A DNA stretch of 64,000 nt from Chrysomallon squamiferum (GCA_012295275.1 CM022678.1:9786810-9850809), one strand, 5' to 3'; shown: positions 36,000-48,771, counted from the stretch's first letter. Numbers and translations are program-made. Notes: generated by a model not told the origin, from the letters alone.

Positions 36000-37060
36000 G
36001 AGATTGATTCACTTTGTGTTGCTTTGTGTTCTGTGACTTTTTCTCAGTCTTTCAGTTAACATCACCTTCAGATCTTAACCGTAACTTTACCACAGTTTAT
36101 AAAAACTGATACCACTCAGTAACAATTCGTAGCCCCATAATAACTTATTAAAACCCACACTAAATTACAACATTAAAATCTATTTCGATATACTTTTTTC
36201 ATGAGCACCAAAAAGTTAAAGGTCCTTATATATTAATAATATTCCTGACACGAAGAAACATAATTGTTATTGTCATACTTTCTTATTATTTATGGCAGGT
36301 CTCAACAAACAAGTAAAATAATAATTTCTTCTTTTTACTTTTTATTTCTAAACTTTATTTATTTTATTTTATTTTATTTTATTTTATTTATTTATTTATC
36401 TATTTAATTATTTATTTTATTTATCATTATTATCTGTTTGTTTGTATATTTAAAGCAGACACACTTTAAAGGAAATACAGTTCTATACGAATGGAGTATT
36501 GAAGTGTTTGTATCATCAGTCTTAAGTTTATTTCTCGTTCTAGCCAACGTCTCATTTATAATCATTATACTACAGGATTTCGTGTCTCTGGCAATTATGC
36601 TCGTAAGATATTCTTTTCTGCTAATCAGTACGGGAGCGCTGGGTTTCCTCTTTATTCATGAAAAAAAGTATTAATAAAAAAGTGACATGTGCACAGCATT
36701 CAGAGTCAAACCGTTCTGACCGGTGTTGACGTTTTGACTGCCACACTGAATCAGTGTTAAGTGAAGTCCAGTAGAGGAATGTCATTTTGTGCAACGTATA
36801 AATCTGTTGATTTGACCGTTATTTTCCAATTTTTGCAAGTCAAATAAAACTCTAAACACACCTGTCATACAATATCTAAAAATATGTATAGACTGGGTTT
36901 TACACTAATAAATACTGGCGATGAAATGATAATGAATAATATTTCTACGAAGAAAACAACAAACATAAGAAGACTTTTTGCCCTGACATTAAAAAGCTGA
37001 TATCAGAAACGTGTGTTCAGGCTACCTCCTCAGATTAACTTTTTCTGTACACGAAGATCC
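36000..37060. other. stretch without a recognised gene
   Basis: (TTTTA)n near 36,355-36,390. The 78-codon plus frame at 36,438-36,674 is hydrophobic (two possible membrane segments) but has no start context, splice sites or recognisable family. Confidence 0.4.
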
Positions 37061-37079
37061 GTACAGGTGGTGAAAAATT

Positions 37080-37126
37080 CATTTATTTATTTATTCATTC
37101 ATTTATTTAATTATTTATATATATAT

Positions 37127-37220
<94 letters not shown>

Positions 37221-37226
37221 TTATTT
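37080..37226. repeat. (TTTA)n microsatellite
   Basis: ATTT/TTTA repeats for about 147 bp with a few interruptions. Confidence 0.96.
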
Positions 37227-37239
37227 TTTGTATCTGTTA

Positions 37240-38125
37240 TAGGATATTTTGTTGACGTAGATATACCAGCCATTTGTATTTATATCACATATTTAAGAAA
37301 CCAGTACTAAACTATACACTAACAGTCAGCCCCAGAATTCAGAAAACAAATTGTTATAAATAAATAAATAAATAAATACATTTTTAGATGAAGAGAAGTG
37401 TTTTAAACAAACTGTAGGTAAAGGGCAATTTCATAATTAGCTGCGAGACAATCACTTCACACACACGCACACGCCGCACACGCACGCACACATACAGGCA
37501 CACACACGCCTTTGTATTCTTTTAATTTCCTTTTAATATTTCTATTTATTTCTGTAACATTAACGTCATCACTAATGTTTGATGAAATGCCTCAGTATGA
37601 GTAATTGTATGGGAATTCCCTAGCGGCAAGGTGAAACCTATGGCAATAGTAATGGTGTAGTGTATTAATGAACTGTATAGAGTTTTTGAAAAAAAAAATA
37701 GAACCAAACAACAACCATTTCTAGAAAACTGGAGCAAATTGGGTCAAGACAATATGGAAAATTAGTGTAAGAAGAAAGTTTCGCCCCTCTGTTCTCTTTT
37801 AAGCAAGGAATCTTCACGTGCCGTGTTGATCGCCCCTGTTGTCTTCATGTTATTTGTGCTTGTTAGTTACCAGGGTTACACACCAGGCTGTAACTCGGGG
37901 GCGGTCGCTTGTTACAGTGTAACTGGCCACGTGCGGGTTTTGCTCTATGTTGCACGCCGCTGATCCCTTGTTACTGCTGACTGAAAAACTGTTCTCTGTC
38001 TCAGGTGTTAAACATATTCATAAAAGATAAAAGTAGAGTATTAAACGCGTGCATCGTTAAATAATATAGTGTGTATTTGTCATACCCTTTAAAAATATCA
38101 CTATGAATTTTCATAGGTAAGTTAA
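37240..38125. other. stretch without a recognised gene
   Basis: A GC-richer island at about 37,780-37,985 holds short inverted motifs (CCAGGGTTACAC, GGCTGTAAC, GTTACAGTGTAAC) but no coding frame. It could be a transposon fragment or a regulatory island; nothing more can be said. Confidence 0.4.
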
Positions 38126-38127
38126 AC

Positions 38128-38130
<3 letters not shown>

Positions 38131-38206
<76 letters not shown>

Positions 38207-38222
38207 CATACATACATACATG
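38131..38222. repeat. (TA)n(CATA)n microsatellite
   Basis: About 35 TA units followed by CATA units. Confidence 0.97.
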
Positions 38223-38507
38223 TATGTAGACAGGCAGACAGACAAATAGATTGATATACAGATACATATGACAATACTTGTGGGTGTTATTGTTTTATAA
38301 TATGTCTTTTTCTTCTAGAATTCCTTTTTCTGTAATTAGATACAGCACGAGAATTCGGACACATTTATTGTTTTTATTAATCATTATATATATATATATA
38401 TAATCTAAAATAATTTATTGATATAATTTCTTTCTTTCTTTCTTATATTTAATTCTTCATTATAATTTTGAACAGAACGACAAAGAAAAAAATCATTTTA
38501 TTTATTA

Positions 38508-38738
38508 TTACTGAGTATCTGTTGAGTACATCTACAGAGACGTCTCACCGAGTGTCTGTTGAGTACATCTACAGAGAGACGTCTCACTGAGTGTCTGTTG
38601 AGTACATCTACAGAGAGACGTCTCACTGAGTATCTGTTGAGTACGTCTACAGAGACACGTCTCACTGAGTATATGTTGAGTAGATCTACAGAGACACGTC
38701 TCACTGAGTATATGTTGAGTAGATCTACAGAGACGGCA
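38508..38738. repeat. 39-bp tandem repeat, about 6 copies, open on both strands
   Basis: Unit TGAGTACATCTACAGAGAGA + CGTCTCACTGAGTGTCTGT. At 13 codons per unit, a 75-codon plus frame (STSTERRLTECLL repeats) and an 88-codon minus frame (SVDVLNRYSVRR repeats) both stay open. Each CGTCTC is a partial palindrome with the following GAGACG-like sequence. No flanking exon evidence on either strand, so it is not called coding. Confidence 0.92.
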
Positions 38739-38769
38739 GAAGTGAAAACATCTCCACTCATCAAGTCAG

Positions 38770-39630
38770 TGTTTGGTACGGCTTGATTAGAAGTTCAGAA
38801 AATACAACAACTTGATGTTTTCAGCAGTGTACATGTATTTATAATGTGTTTTAAAAATATTTAAAATTTGAATGTCCGTTCCGTTACAACCGGTCAAAGT
38901 TTAATATCACTGAATTTAATCACCCAAAACTTTTCTTAATATTCATTTTAGAAACCAACGATGCCGCTGAGTTTTAAACATAACAGTAATATTTATTTAA
39001 CACTTAGAATTAAGAATTTTGTTAGAAAAAGTATTTTTAGGTATCAGTGATAATACTATTTTGTTTGATTATTTACCAAGAATAATTTATTAATATTTTA
39101 TACATCTAATATATATATATAATTAAATAATATTGTACAATTACTAAAATAATTTATTATTAAAGACTTTGAGTACGTTTTTAACTTTATGGATAACAAT
39201 AATATTCATTATTATATCAAAATAAATTAATAAAAATATGTTTGAAATATGGAAATTTTGAAAATTACACAAAACTTACTAATTAATAAAGTAAAGTAAT
39301 ATTATCACTTTTTAATATTATTAGAGCGTTTAAACTGCTCCTGATAATGCATGGTTTTAATTAGTTTATATATAAAATCATTATTCTCAGTAAATAATAA
39401 ATTTATTTTTTAATAGTAACCGTCAAATAAACCCTACAAAAAAATGTATAAGAAAAAGAAATTAAGGAATGTTACACTAAAAGAGATAACAAAATATTTT
39501 AATATGTGTTTTTAAAGGCCCTGCGATCTCCTATTAGTAATAATTCTAATCCGAAAATTTATATTTGCAGTTACGTGTTTCACGTCTTTTGCAAAAAAAG
39601 ATCAATATGAAAGAAAAACTTTCTTTTGAA
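38770..39630. other. AT-rich stretch without a recognised gene
   Basis: No open frame of note, splice-bounded exon or repeat recognised. Confidence 0.5.
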
Positions 39631-39634
39631 GTAC

Positions 39635-39906
39635 AGGTATATACATATATACATGCATACATACATGCATACATACATACATACATACATGCATACATAC
39701 ATACATATATATATATACATACATGCATACATACATACATGCATATGTACATACATACATACATACATACATGAATACATGCATACATACATACAAACAT
39801 ACATATGCATACATACAAACATACATATACATACATACATACATATATATATACATACATACATACATGCATACATACATGCACACATATATACATATAC
39901 ATATAT
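39635..39906. repeat. (CATA)n microsatellite
   Basis: Imperfect ACATACATAC repeats about 270 bp long. All six open frames over it are Tyr/His/Met/Cys low complexity. Confidence 0.97.
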
Positions 39907-40165
39907 TAAGATTACTTAGTTTTAAAAACAGTTGGCGTCCCATGTGGCCCTTAAATATTTTGCATATGAAAACTCAATAACTGATTGTTCTCAAAAAAGA
40001 CGTGTTATGTGTTTAATTATGTATTTTTATCTAGTACATCAATCGTGATAAATAGCTTCCAAAGACTGAGCATTATTTTTATTAGCAAATGGTCACAAAT
40101 GAATTTTTTTTTCTTTCCGATTCTTGATTTGATGAAAAAGAAATACTTGGAAATAGCATGTAACA

Positions 40166-40168
<3 letters not shown>

Positions 40169-40205
<37 letters not shown>
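40169..40205. repeat. poly(A) run of about 37
   Basis: Pure A run; could be a retroposed 3' end, but no adjacent gene copy was recognised. Confidence 0.95.
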
Positions 40206-40208
<3 letters not shown>

Positions 40209-40209
40209 T

Positions 40210-41578
40210 GCTACTACTACTTTTATTATATACATGCATGTATAATGTATGTGTGTTTTCATACGTTTTGGTCCATGATTATAACTAAATGTCTGAAGGA
40301 AGTAACAATTACACAGGAATGAAAATTTTGCCGGCTGAAAACGGTAACTGCAGACGCGCACGCATTGAACATTCACTCAGTGACAGTTATAATAAACGAA
40401 ATAAGTTTTGTACTAAAGAGAAATGTGATTTATTATTATAATTATAATTATTATTGTTGTTGTTGTTGTTGTTGTTTTTGTTAATTAATGAATTTGTGGC
40501 ATTCAGCCTCTATTTGTACTTTGCACAGAAAGGCAATTGTTGATTCTTTGTAACATATAAAACTAAATATTAATACTAACACTTTGTGTATGAATTTAAA
40601 CAATGTGCTAAGATTGATTTGGCGCTAACAAACTATAACTTTGTTTCTTGCATCTTCTATGGACAGTGAAACACTTTAATACTTTGAGAAAATGTATCAC
40701 TGTCCAATTACGTCATACATTTTATATCTTCACTTGATTACTTTTTATCTGTTGTTATTTTATTTCATTTTATTTAGTAAGTTATTTATTTCTGGATTAA
40801 AAGAATAAACTGAAGTAGTTCATTCCAAAGAACAGTGATGGAGAGAGGGAGAGAGGGAGACAAGTAGCTTAACGAATTTAAGATTTTTATTAGATTTCGG
40901 TTAATAAAAAATACAATATTAACACTGGGCTACGTAACTAACACTTTCCTCAATGACCTTGAATAGAATCTGTTCGTTATTCTTCTTCTTGTCTTATTAT
41001 TATTCTTTATGTGTGTATGTGCGTGTGTTTTTCTGTGTGTTTGCGTTTCTGTGCATGTGATAGTGAATTCTACATGCACGCATGTGAATCTGCATATTAA
41101 TGTTTTCACTGCAGATAGAACAAACTCAGTACAATTCAACACGTCTGACTATGAGATGAAATTAGTAATAAATACAGTTTAATCGAATTTTCTAAATAAT
41201 ATACAAGTCATTAGGTGTTTTATACTAATAAATATACATTATAAACTATGTAGAAATTAATATAAACATGTTGTTGTTTGTGTGTGTGTTTGTGTATATT
41301 AGTGTAAGTGGGTGCTTGTTTAGTCACAAACACAAAATGCACACACACACACACACACAAATGTACACAAGCATGCACATGCCCACACACAATAGTTTTA
41401 GTTTTTAATTTTGTACATATTTAAATAGATTATTGTTGTCTTCCATCAAATAAATATTTGATAACAACACTTGGTATTCCATTTAAAATTTATTTTAACT
41501 TGAAAAATTTAATATTTCATTCACAATTATCCTGATCATTTTGTTGACTGGAAAATTTGTTAACTTCTACATAGATTA
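40210..41578. other. stretch without a recognised gene
   Basis: (TTG)n near 40,455-40,480, GT/CA-rich patches near 41,280 and 41,341-41,360. No gene supported. Confidence 0.45.
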
Positions 41579-42354
41579 TACCGTATATACTTGTGTACAA
41601 GGCGACCTTATGTATAAGTCGATGTGTATTTTAAGATTGCGTCATTTTAGGTATTACTTGTGTATAAGTCGACTGTACATTCCAGGCACTATTTTTAGAC
41701 CAGTGTGACAGTGCCATGAAGGCCTACATTGTACGCCTACTGTAACATAACTTGCACGAGCTGTAACTTGCACGAACATACCATAATAACGTAAATGCAT
41801 GTATTACACGAGCTATAGCCTAAATGTATCATAAATAGTATCTCTTTAATGTAATAGATCTAACATGGAGACCTAACTTACCGTTATATTTAGCCGTTCT
41901 ATGATTTACAAAATTTGTCGGTAGTGGATATTAATGACGATTGTAATATTATTTCACCAAATTCTTTACAATTAAACAAGTGAGTTTTGTTTATGAAATT
42001 AGGACCGATATTTAGTGCAATTTGGCAGAGAAGTCTGCATTCCTAGATCATTGCAAGACGCCGTAAGGCATAACACCGTTCTGACGGTTTTCTCGCTAAA
42101 CGGAAGAATATCATGTTTTACATTCATATTTGGTTTTGTTATTTAATTTTTCAAAATTTTTTATTCGATAAAATTATATTTTTGAAAAGCTGAAAGACCG
42201 CGATTATTTTAGATGCATCCCGTAGCAAAAAATAGTCAAAATGGCGACACTTCAGCAACAGCTACAAAAGCATTACCTATGTATAAGTCGACCCCCAAAA
42301 TATTACCTTAATAGTCTCCCAAAAATTCGACGTATACACAAGTATATACGGTAT
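41579..42354. mobile_element. TIR DNA transposon, non-autonomous, 776 bp
   Basis: The left end reads ATACCGTATATACTTGTGTA and the right end, reverse-complemented, reads ATACCGTATATACTTGTGTA, an identical 20-base inverted terminus. Subterminal TATAAGTCGA motifs also occur inverted (41,612, 41,664 and 42,281). I recall this CCGTATATACT...TATAAGTCGA terminus as common in animal DNA transposons, but do not assign a superfamily. The interior has no long open frame. Confidence 0.8.
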
Positions 42355-42359
42355 GCATA

Positions 42360-42616
42360 TTCCTTCTTTTCCTTTTGAGTAATATTTCAGAATAAGTATA
42401 ACTTTTCCAGCAACTATTATTTATATGTTGAGAACTGAGTTACAATTCAAAATATTCTTAGACCCAATTTTATACATTAATTGCCTTCACAAAGTATACA
42501 TATCACTTCAGGTTTATTTTGTAATTAGTCATGAATACCCCAGTAAGAAGACAAAAAAATAAATTACATTTTTTTTAAGCAGAAATAAACCAATTATTTA
42601 TTTATTCATTTGTTAG

Positions 42617-42655
<39 letters not shown>

Positions 42656-44020
42656 TTATGCAACTGAACATGGATAATAATTTTCATAAGGGAAATAACT
42701 CTCTTTTGATAAAACTTTATTTATATTGTTAAAACATGAAATAAACAAAGAAAGCAAATACAGCTTCCCACACAAATTAAAAACAAAATGACTAATAATA
42801 AACACCCTGAAAACAGTTTTATATCTCTTTTTTATTTACCAAAAAACAGTAACAATGAATTAAAAAATCACATTCAACAGCAACATTGTAACAAATATAA
42901 AAATTAATTAATTAAAAATGTCTCTAAAAAACATAATACTGATACATGTGCATTATAAACAAAAATATTGTAAAAACAAAATATAATTTAACTGTCACAT
43001 ATTATTATTATTTTTTTTTTTTACCTGTTTTAAATTATTACATTGGATAATTAATTACTGTATTTAACAGGAGCTAGTATTAAAAATTAATCTAGACATC
43101 TGTTTTTTATTAAAGTGTGCTAAATAAATTGATTTGATGGTTTATCTGCTGAGTGTATGTTGTATTTTGTGCAAACATAAATATACATATATCACATATA
43201 TACAAGTAAAAGACACAAACCAAACACCAATAACATTACTATACTCATACAACAGAAAATACACAGTCACACACACACTCACACACATATTCACTTAGGC
43301 AAAACCCACACAAACAGACATACCAACATACATACTGACATATACACACATATACACCAAAACACACAAACACATACAGGCACATATATTCAGAGACATA
43401 CCAACATACATACTGACATACATCCTCACACATACAGTGCATAACATAAATTTAATAGATAATAACTGATATTATCAAAAACACTTCTTATAATAACTGG
43501 GCAATGAAAACAAAAATCTAATAAAAATATGATTTTCTTTATAAACTTTGGTCAGTGTATTTTATCAGCACATAAATATCAGTGTGTGAATTAACAGCAT
43601 GTCATGTTATTCTGTGTATCAGAAAATGTTGAGTAGAGCATTAAAAAAATTATACAAACAGGATTGTTGAGTTGTATGGTTGAAATTATCATCTTTGTGT
43701 CAGAAAACTTTATACACAACAGTTTTAAAATCAATTTCTATGAAGTGGAATTGACATTATCTATATCAGAAAATACAGAGTGGCATAGAAAACTTAACCT
43801 ATATAATCAGAGAAAAAATTTGATATATTATTAACAATACTGCTTTATTATCAGACAAGCAGGACAAAAGAAAATATGTCAGAAAATACTGAATCTATTA
43901 TTAATAATATTATTTTATCCTCATACAAACTGGAAAAGTGAAAATACTATTCTCTCAGAATGCACCTGATAGAACTGTAATTGAAAACAGTTTTCTTTCA
44001 TCAGATAAGCTACACAATCA
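42360..44020. other. AT-rich stretch without a recognised gene
   Basis: (TTA)n at 42,619-42,650 and a CACA/CATAC-rich low-complexity stretch at 43,240-43,440. Probably 3' flank of the minus-strand exons that follow. Confidence 0.45.
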
Positions 44021-44023
44021 CTG

Positions 44024-44168
44024 TCACCACATTCTACCATCAGTGTACACAGGGTGAGCTAATCTGTAAGTGTGACGTTTCCATGACTCCTCTGTGTTCT
44101 GCAGAATTAGCTCAGGATGAGCTGAATCTTCAGCTTGTCTCACTTTCATCCTCTTCTCCACTTCTTGT
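44024..44168 (-). CDS. possible terminal exon, unknown protein
   Basis: A strong acceptor (gtttttctcag) opens a 48-codon frame to TGA at 44024-44026. The peptide (QEVEKRMKVRQAEDSAHPEL, then ILQNTEESWKRHTYRLAHPV) is charged and looks protein-like. A second phase would stop earlier, giving TRSGEEDESETS. It may be the 3' end of the LRR gene or of another gene; no family was recognised. Confidence 0.35.
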
Positions 44169-44454
44169 CTGAGAAAAACATTTCAATATTTAATATTAAT
44201 GTAATTAGGTATTGGTTTGTATAGTTTGTTATATTTATCTTTGTTTGTCACCCAGTAGCTGATATAGTTTTCATGCTGGGTTGGCCTTAAACATTCATTC
44301 ATTCATTTGTATAGTTTGTAAAAACAATGACTATCAAAAATTTCAGTTATTTAAAGATAAGCTTTCATACCTGTCCATTTTTAAAAATAATGATATCAAT
44401 AGACATAATTACAAATGAAAGGATTTTTTTATCAGTTACCATTAATTATTATTA

Positions 44455-44489
<35 letters not shown>

Positions 44490-44707
44490 TTGTTATATGT
44501 GAGCCTTTCCATGAGCATCAAGGCAAAAACCAACTACTTTGTTTAATCCTGGGTATCATAATTATGCACATACACTTTATGAACAGGGAAAGACAAACGA
44601 AAGGAAGAAAGAAAGTGAAAGAGAGAATCAGAGAGGCTAGGAGAAAATTAGAGATAGTGAGAGAGAAATAGAAAGACTATGACATCATCACTATACCTGA
44701 GTTTTAC

Positions 44708-44785
44708 CTGCAGTTCTGTACTTTTAACATCATCAACTTTTATGTTAATTCTTGAAACTATGACTGGTTGTTCAAATATCTTAGC
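44708..44785 (-). CDS. possible internal exon, unknown protein
   Basis: 78 nt (26 codons), phase 0-0, acceptor gttatctag and donor gtaaaa. The frame gives KIFEQPVIVSRINIKVDDVK. It lies between the LRR exons and the candidate terminal exon on the same strand, but its phase does not follow directly from the exon ending at 46206. Confidence 0.3.
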
Positions 44786-45003
44786 CTAGATAACAATAAA
44801 CACATTTCTTAAATTATTCATAATAATCTTTGTTAGTGTTAAAGAACAATGTTACAGATGGGAGAAATATTTACAAAATGTTTTTGTCAAAACAGATATT
44901 TACAGATTATATGTTTAGACATACATATAGATAGATAGACATAGGTAGATATATAGATAAACAGATATTAAGTTAACAGACTAGGCACACACACTCTCAC
45001 ACT

Positions 45004-45005
<2 letters not shown>

Positions 45006-45075
<70 letters not shown>
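45006..45075. repeat. (CA)n microsatellite
   Basis: About 34 CA units directly before the 54-bp array. Confidence 0.97.
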
Positions 45076-45078
<3 letters not shown>

Positions 45079-45099
45079 AGAAAGAGTGAGAGAAGCTGA

Positions 45100-45690
45100 C
45101 AGATTGGGAGTAGTAGGTAAATCAAATTACATTTATATATAATTAGTCAAACACTGATTGGGAGTAGTAGGTAAATCAAATGACATTTATATATAATTAG
45201 TCAAACACTAATTGGGAGTAGTAGGTAAATCAAATGACATTTATATATAATTAGTCAAACACTAATTGGGAGTAGTAGGTAAACCAAATTACATTTATAT
45301 ATAATTAGTCAAACACTGATTGGGAATAGTAGGTAAATCAAATTACATTTATATATAATTAGTCAAACACTAATTGGGAGTAGTAGGTAAACCAAATTAC
45401 ATTTATATATAATTAGTCAAACACTAATTGGGAGTAGTAGGTAAATCAAATGACATTTATATATAATTAGTCAAACACTAATTGGGAGTAGTAGGTAAAT
45501 CAAATTACATTTATATATAATTAGTCAAACACTCATTGGAAGTAGTAGGTAAATCAAATGACATTTATATATAATTAGTCAAACACTGATTGGGAGTAGT
45601 AGGTAAATCAAATGACATGTATATATAATTAGTCAAACACTGATTGGGAGTAGTAGGTAAATCAACTGACATTTATATATAATTAGTCAA
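45100..45690. repeat. 54-bp minisatellite, about 11 copies
   Basis: Unit TGATTGGGAGTAGTAGGTAA + ATCAAATGACATTTATATAT + AATTAGTCAAACAC with few substitutions. It lies 3' of the last recognised LRR exon. 54 is a multiple of 3 but stops occur in each copy. Confidence 0.95.
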
Positions 45691-46205
45691 ACACTGATGA
45701 TTTAAATGGAATACCTCTCCTCTGTTGTAGTAATCTATAGCCTGGTCTACACATACACAATCAGACAGCAGTGTCCATGCTATTTACAGACATTTACTAT
45801 TATCAGAGTAGCAATTATCAGTATTGCTGATACACTCACACTCTCTCAGGAACATAAATATACGTAAAGCTAAAATTACTATATTAATTATAAAAGGCTG
45901 AACGACAGACTCAGAGACAGAACATCAGAACAAAAGCAAAAAGGAAACAAGCAGTTTATACATATTTAAATACTTAATAACAAATACATAATAATTAATA
46001 CAACTACAAATATATAAGAAAAAAATAAATATTTATATGCATTAAAAGTATCTACATAAAATTATTTCATAATAAAAAGTTTAGTTTAATATTCTTAGCA
46101 TACAGTTTAACTAAATTGTCTATGTCAGATACAGAAAGATAAGGATTATATATAGAATAATTATTCAAATATTATAAAAATTTATAAAATTTAAAAAACA
46201 ATTAC

Positions 46206-46400
46206 CTGAAATAAGTTTAACTAAATCGTCAATGACAGATACAGAAAGATCAGGACAATTTCCAATGTCCACATCTTTCAAAGAAAGGAGTTTTACATGG
46301 AAACGTTCCACCAGAAACTCCAACAGCTGGTTGGATAAACAACTGCAGTTCAGACTTAATTCCTGTAGAGAACTTGTGTCTGATTTGGATTCTGCAATAC
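46206..46400 (-). CDS. LRR exon (SLQELSLNCSCLSNQLLEFL)
   Basis: 195 nt (65 codons), phase 1-1, acceptor cttatttcag and donor gtaatt, fully open. It encodes two leucine-rich repeats (SLQELSLNCSCLSNQLLEFL and VKLLSLKDVDIGNCPDLSVS). The exon is flanked on both sides by the same CTTATTTCAGGTA stretch: the acceptor at its start and the donor junction at its end. Confidence 0.75.
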
Positions 46401-46566
46401 CTGAAATAAGTGAAAAACAGTATTAACAAACCTGGTAACTATTGTTAACTATCAGCAGAAAAAAAAAAAAAAAAAGTAGAAAAAATATAATAATGAGAAA
46501 TTTGTCAAATCTAGATAGTTACAGAATGAAATACACGTGGGTGTCTGTAGATATATATATATATAA

Positions 46567-46820
<254 letters not shown>

Positions 46821-46825
<5 letters not shown>

Positions 46826-46887
46826 ACAGTAAGTGTTTGGTTGTTAACTTTTGCATCTTTCAGATGAAAAGCTGTCATCTTGAATGA
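46821..46887 (-). CDS. short LRR-linker exon
   Basis: 67 nt, phase 0 to phase 1, acceptor gttttcag and donor gtaaag, open frame SFKMTAFHLKDAKVNNQTLT then VEG. Both phases agree with the neighbouring LRR exons (47,625 upstream, 46,400 downstream), which supports all three. Confidence 0.65.
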
Positions 46888-47259
46888 CTGAAAACAGCAG
46901 ACAGAAACTAGATTAAGTGATCATAGCTGGCAATAAAAACAAATAATAATAATAATAATAATAATTCACAATGTGCACAATCTACATTAACAGAAAATAA
47001 TTTAATGGCAGTGATTAGAATTTTCTGTGACTGCAGTACACAAATCTTTAGACCAACATCACTCATATTACACTGACTGACACATACAGACAATAACACA
47101 CACCCTGGCTTCCGTCAATAAAAATAAATAATGAAATTAAACTAATATTAAAATTTTATATACCTACATAGAGAAAGATATATGATGACAGACATATATT
47201 GTTAAAGATTATACAGACAGATATCCATGTAAGAACACACACCTGCACATCACACAACA

Positions 47260-47415
47260 TCACATATACATTAACTCACAACACACACATACACACACAA
47301 CACACAATTTCACATATACATTAACTCACACACACACACACACACAACACACAATTTCACATATACATTAACACACACACACACACACACACACCACACA
47401 ATTTCACATATACAT

Positions 47416-47457
<42 letters not shown>

Positions 47458-47470
47458 AGACACACAGATA
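47260..47470. repeat. (CA)n-rich tandem repeat
   Basis: CACACA runs separated by recurring CAATTTCACATATACATTAA blocks, four copies. Confidence 0.9.
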
Positions 47471-47624
47471 GATGTATTCTGTTAATAATACAAATGCTGT
47501 TGATGTTGTTATAACAACTAATGTACATGTTTATCATCAACTACTATACCACTTTTCACCAATATTTACTATTACACTTTTCATCTGAACAGTAAATTGT
47601 TTAAGTTGTGAAACTTCCTCTCAC

Positions 47625-48084
47625 CCTTAAAGCAGCAGCCAGTCCTTTAGTGAGAGCAGTTTTATCAGATAATACATTACTAGACAGATCTAGTTCTGTG
47701 AGTCCAGTGTTTAGTGAGAGCAGTTTTATCAGATAATCCATTACTAGACAGATCTAGTTCTGTGAGTCCAGTGTTTAGTGAGAGCAGTTTTATCAGATAA
47801 TCCATTACTAGACAGATCTAGTTTTGTGAGTCCAGTGTTTAGCAAGAGCAGTTTTATCAGATAATCCACTACTAGACAGATCTAGTTCTGTGAGTCCAGT
47901 GATTAGTGAGAGCAGTTTTATCAGATAATCCACTACTAGACAGATCTAGTTCTGTGAGTCCAGTGTTTAGTGAGACCAGTTTTATCAGATAATCTATTAC
48001 TAGACAGATCTAGTTCTGTGAGTCCAGTGTTTTCTACCAGAGTTGATGACAGGAGTTTCATATCAGTGGAGCCTACACTTAGCT
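47625..48084 (-). pseudogene. LRR exon expanded by a 64-bp tandem array
   Basis: 460 nt between a ttttcag acceptor (phase 1 start) and a GTGAGA donor (phase 0 end). The exon starts LSVGSTDMKLLSSTLVENTG then TELDLSSNRLSDKT, and it ends TGLTELDLSSNVLSDKTALT then KGLAAALR in the correct frame. Between them are five extra copies of a 64-bp unit. Removing the five copies gives 140 nt = 2 + 46 codons, which is open and matches both neighbours. With them, the frame shifts in each copy and reaches a TAG in the second. Confidence 0.78.
47649..48035. repeat. 64-bp minisatellite made from LRR coding sequence, 6 copies
   Basis: Copies begin AGTGAGAGCAGTTTTATCAG (plus strand) at 47,649, 47,713, 47,777, 47,841, 47,905 and 47,969, a strict 64-bp period. 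The minus strand of each encodes a TGLTELDLSSNxLSDKTALT LRR segment. One copy is needed for the LRR exon; the rest are extra. Confidence 0.97.
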
Positions 48085-48284
48085 CTGAAAATAAATAAAT
48101 AAATTTAAAAAATAGAAAAAGTAAATAAATACAAAAATATCAGTAGCTCTGAAATTATAGAGAAATAAATATTTATATGAATAAAACCAATATAAATAAC
48201 TAAATAAATAAAAAAGAAAGTTAATAAATTTTAAAAATATAATGAAAAATTTGGATTTTTGTGTATGTGCTAATGTTTCTTAGA

Positions 48285-48360
48285 GGAGAGAGAGAGAGAA
48301 AGAGAAAGATAGTAAGAGAGAGAGAGAGAGACAAGAAAGGGAAAGAGATAGAAAAACAGT

Positions 48361-48411
<51 letters not shown>

Positions 48412-48449
48412 AAGAAAGAGAGAGAGCAAGAAAGAGAAAGAGAAAAACA

Positions 48450-48487
<38 letters not shown>

Positions 48488-48506
48488 AAGAAAGGGAAAG
48501 AGAAAA

Positions 48507-48565
<59 letters not shown>
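48285..48565. repeat. imperfect (GA)n tract
   Basis: GA runs interrupted by CAAGAAAG and AAAACAGTAAG segments, about 280 bp, intronic in the LRR gene. Confidence 0.95.
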
Positions 48566-48568
<3 letters not shown>

Positions 48569-48651
48569 GAGAGATAGAAACAGAAAGAGAATGAAAAGTG
48601 AAATATTGGCAGATAAAGAAAAGTTAAAAAAAAAAAAAAATAAGAAGAAAG

Positions 48652-48771
48652 CTGAGACTTTTCAGTGTTTTGTTTTCTTTAAGAGCTGGACTGACACAGT
48701 GAGAGAAATAATCATTTCCTAGAGAATTACTCGACACATCCAAATATTCCAGTTTACCAACAACATTTTGA
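48652..48771 (-). CDS. LRR exon (KLEYLDVSSNSLGN)
   Basis: Acceptor gtttcatag, then the frame QNVVGKLEYLDVSSNSLGND, YFSHCVSPALKENKTLKSLS: one clear LRR with the LxxLxLxxN pattern. The 3' border is weak (GTCTCAG) and the start phase (one leftover base) does not join directly to the exon ending at 49813, so an exon is missing or the gene is degraded. Confidence 0.55.

Noticed and set aside
36438-36674. Hydrophobic 78-codon plus-strand ORF
   Set aside because: No start context, splice sites or homology; hydrophobic frames are expected in T-rich DNA.
40169-40205. Poly(A) run as the tail of a processed pseudogene
   Set aside because: No coding similarity in the adjoining sequence on either side.
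43245-43442. Cys/Tyr/Val-rich minus-strand ORF
   Set aside because: Low-complexity CACA/CATAC sequence read on the other strand.
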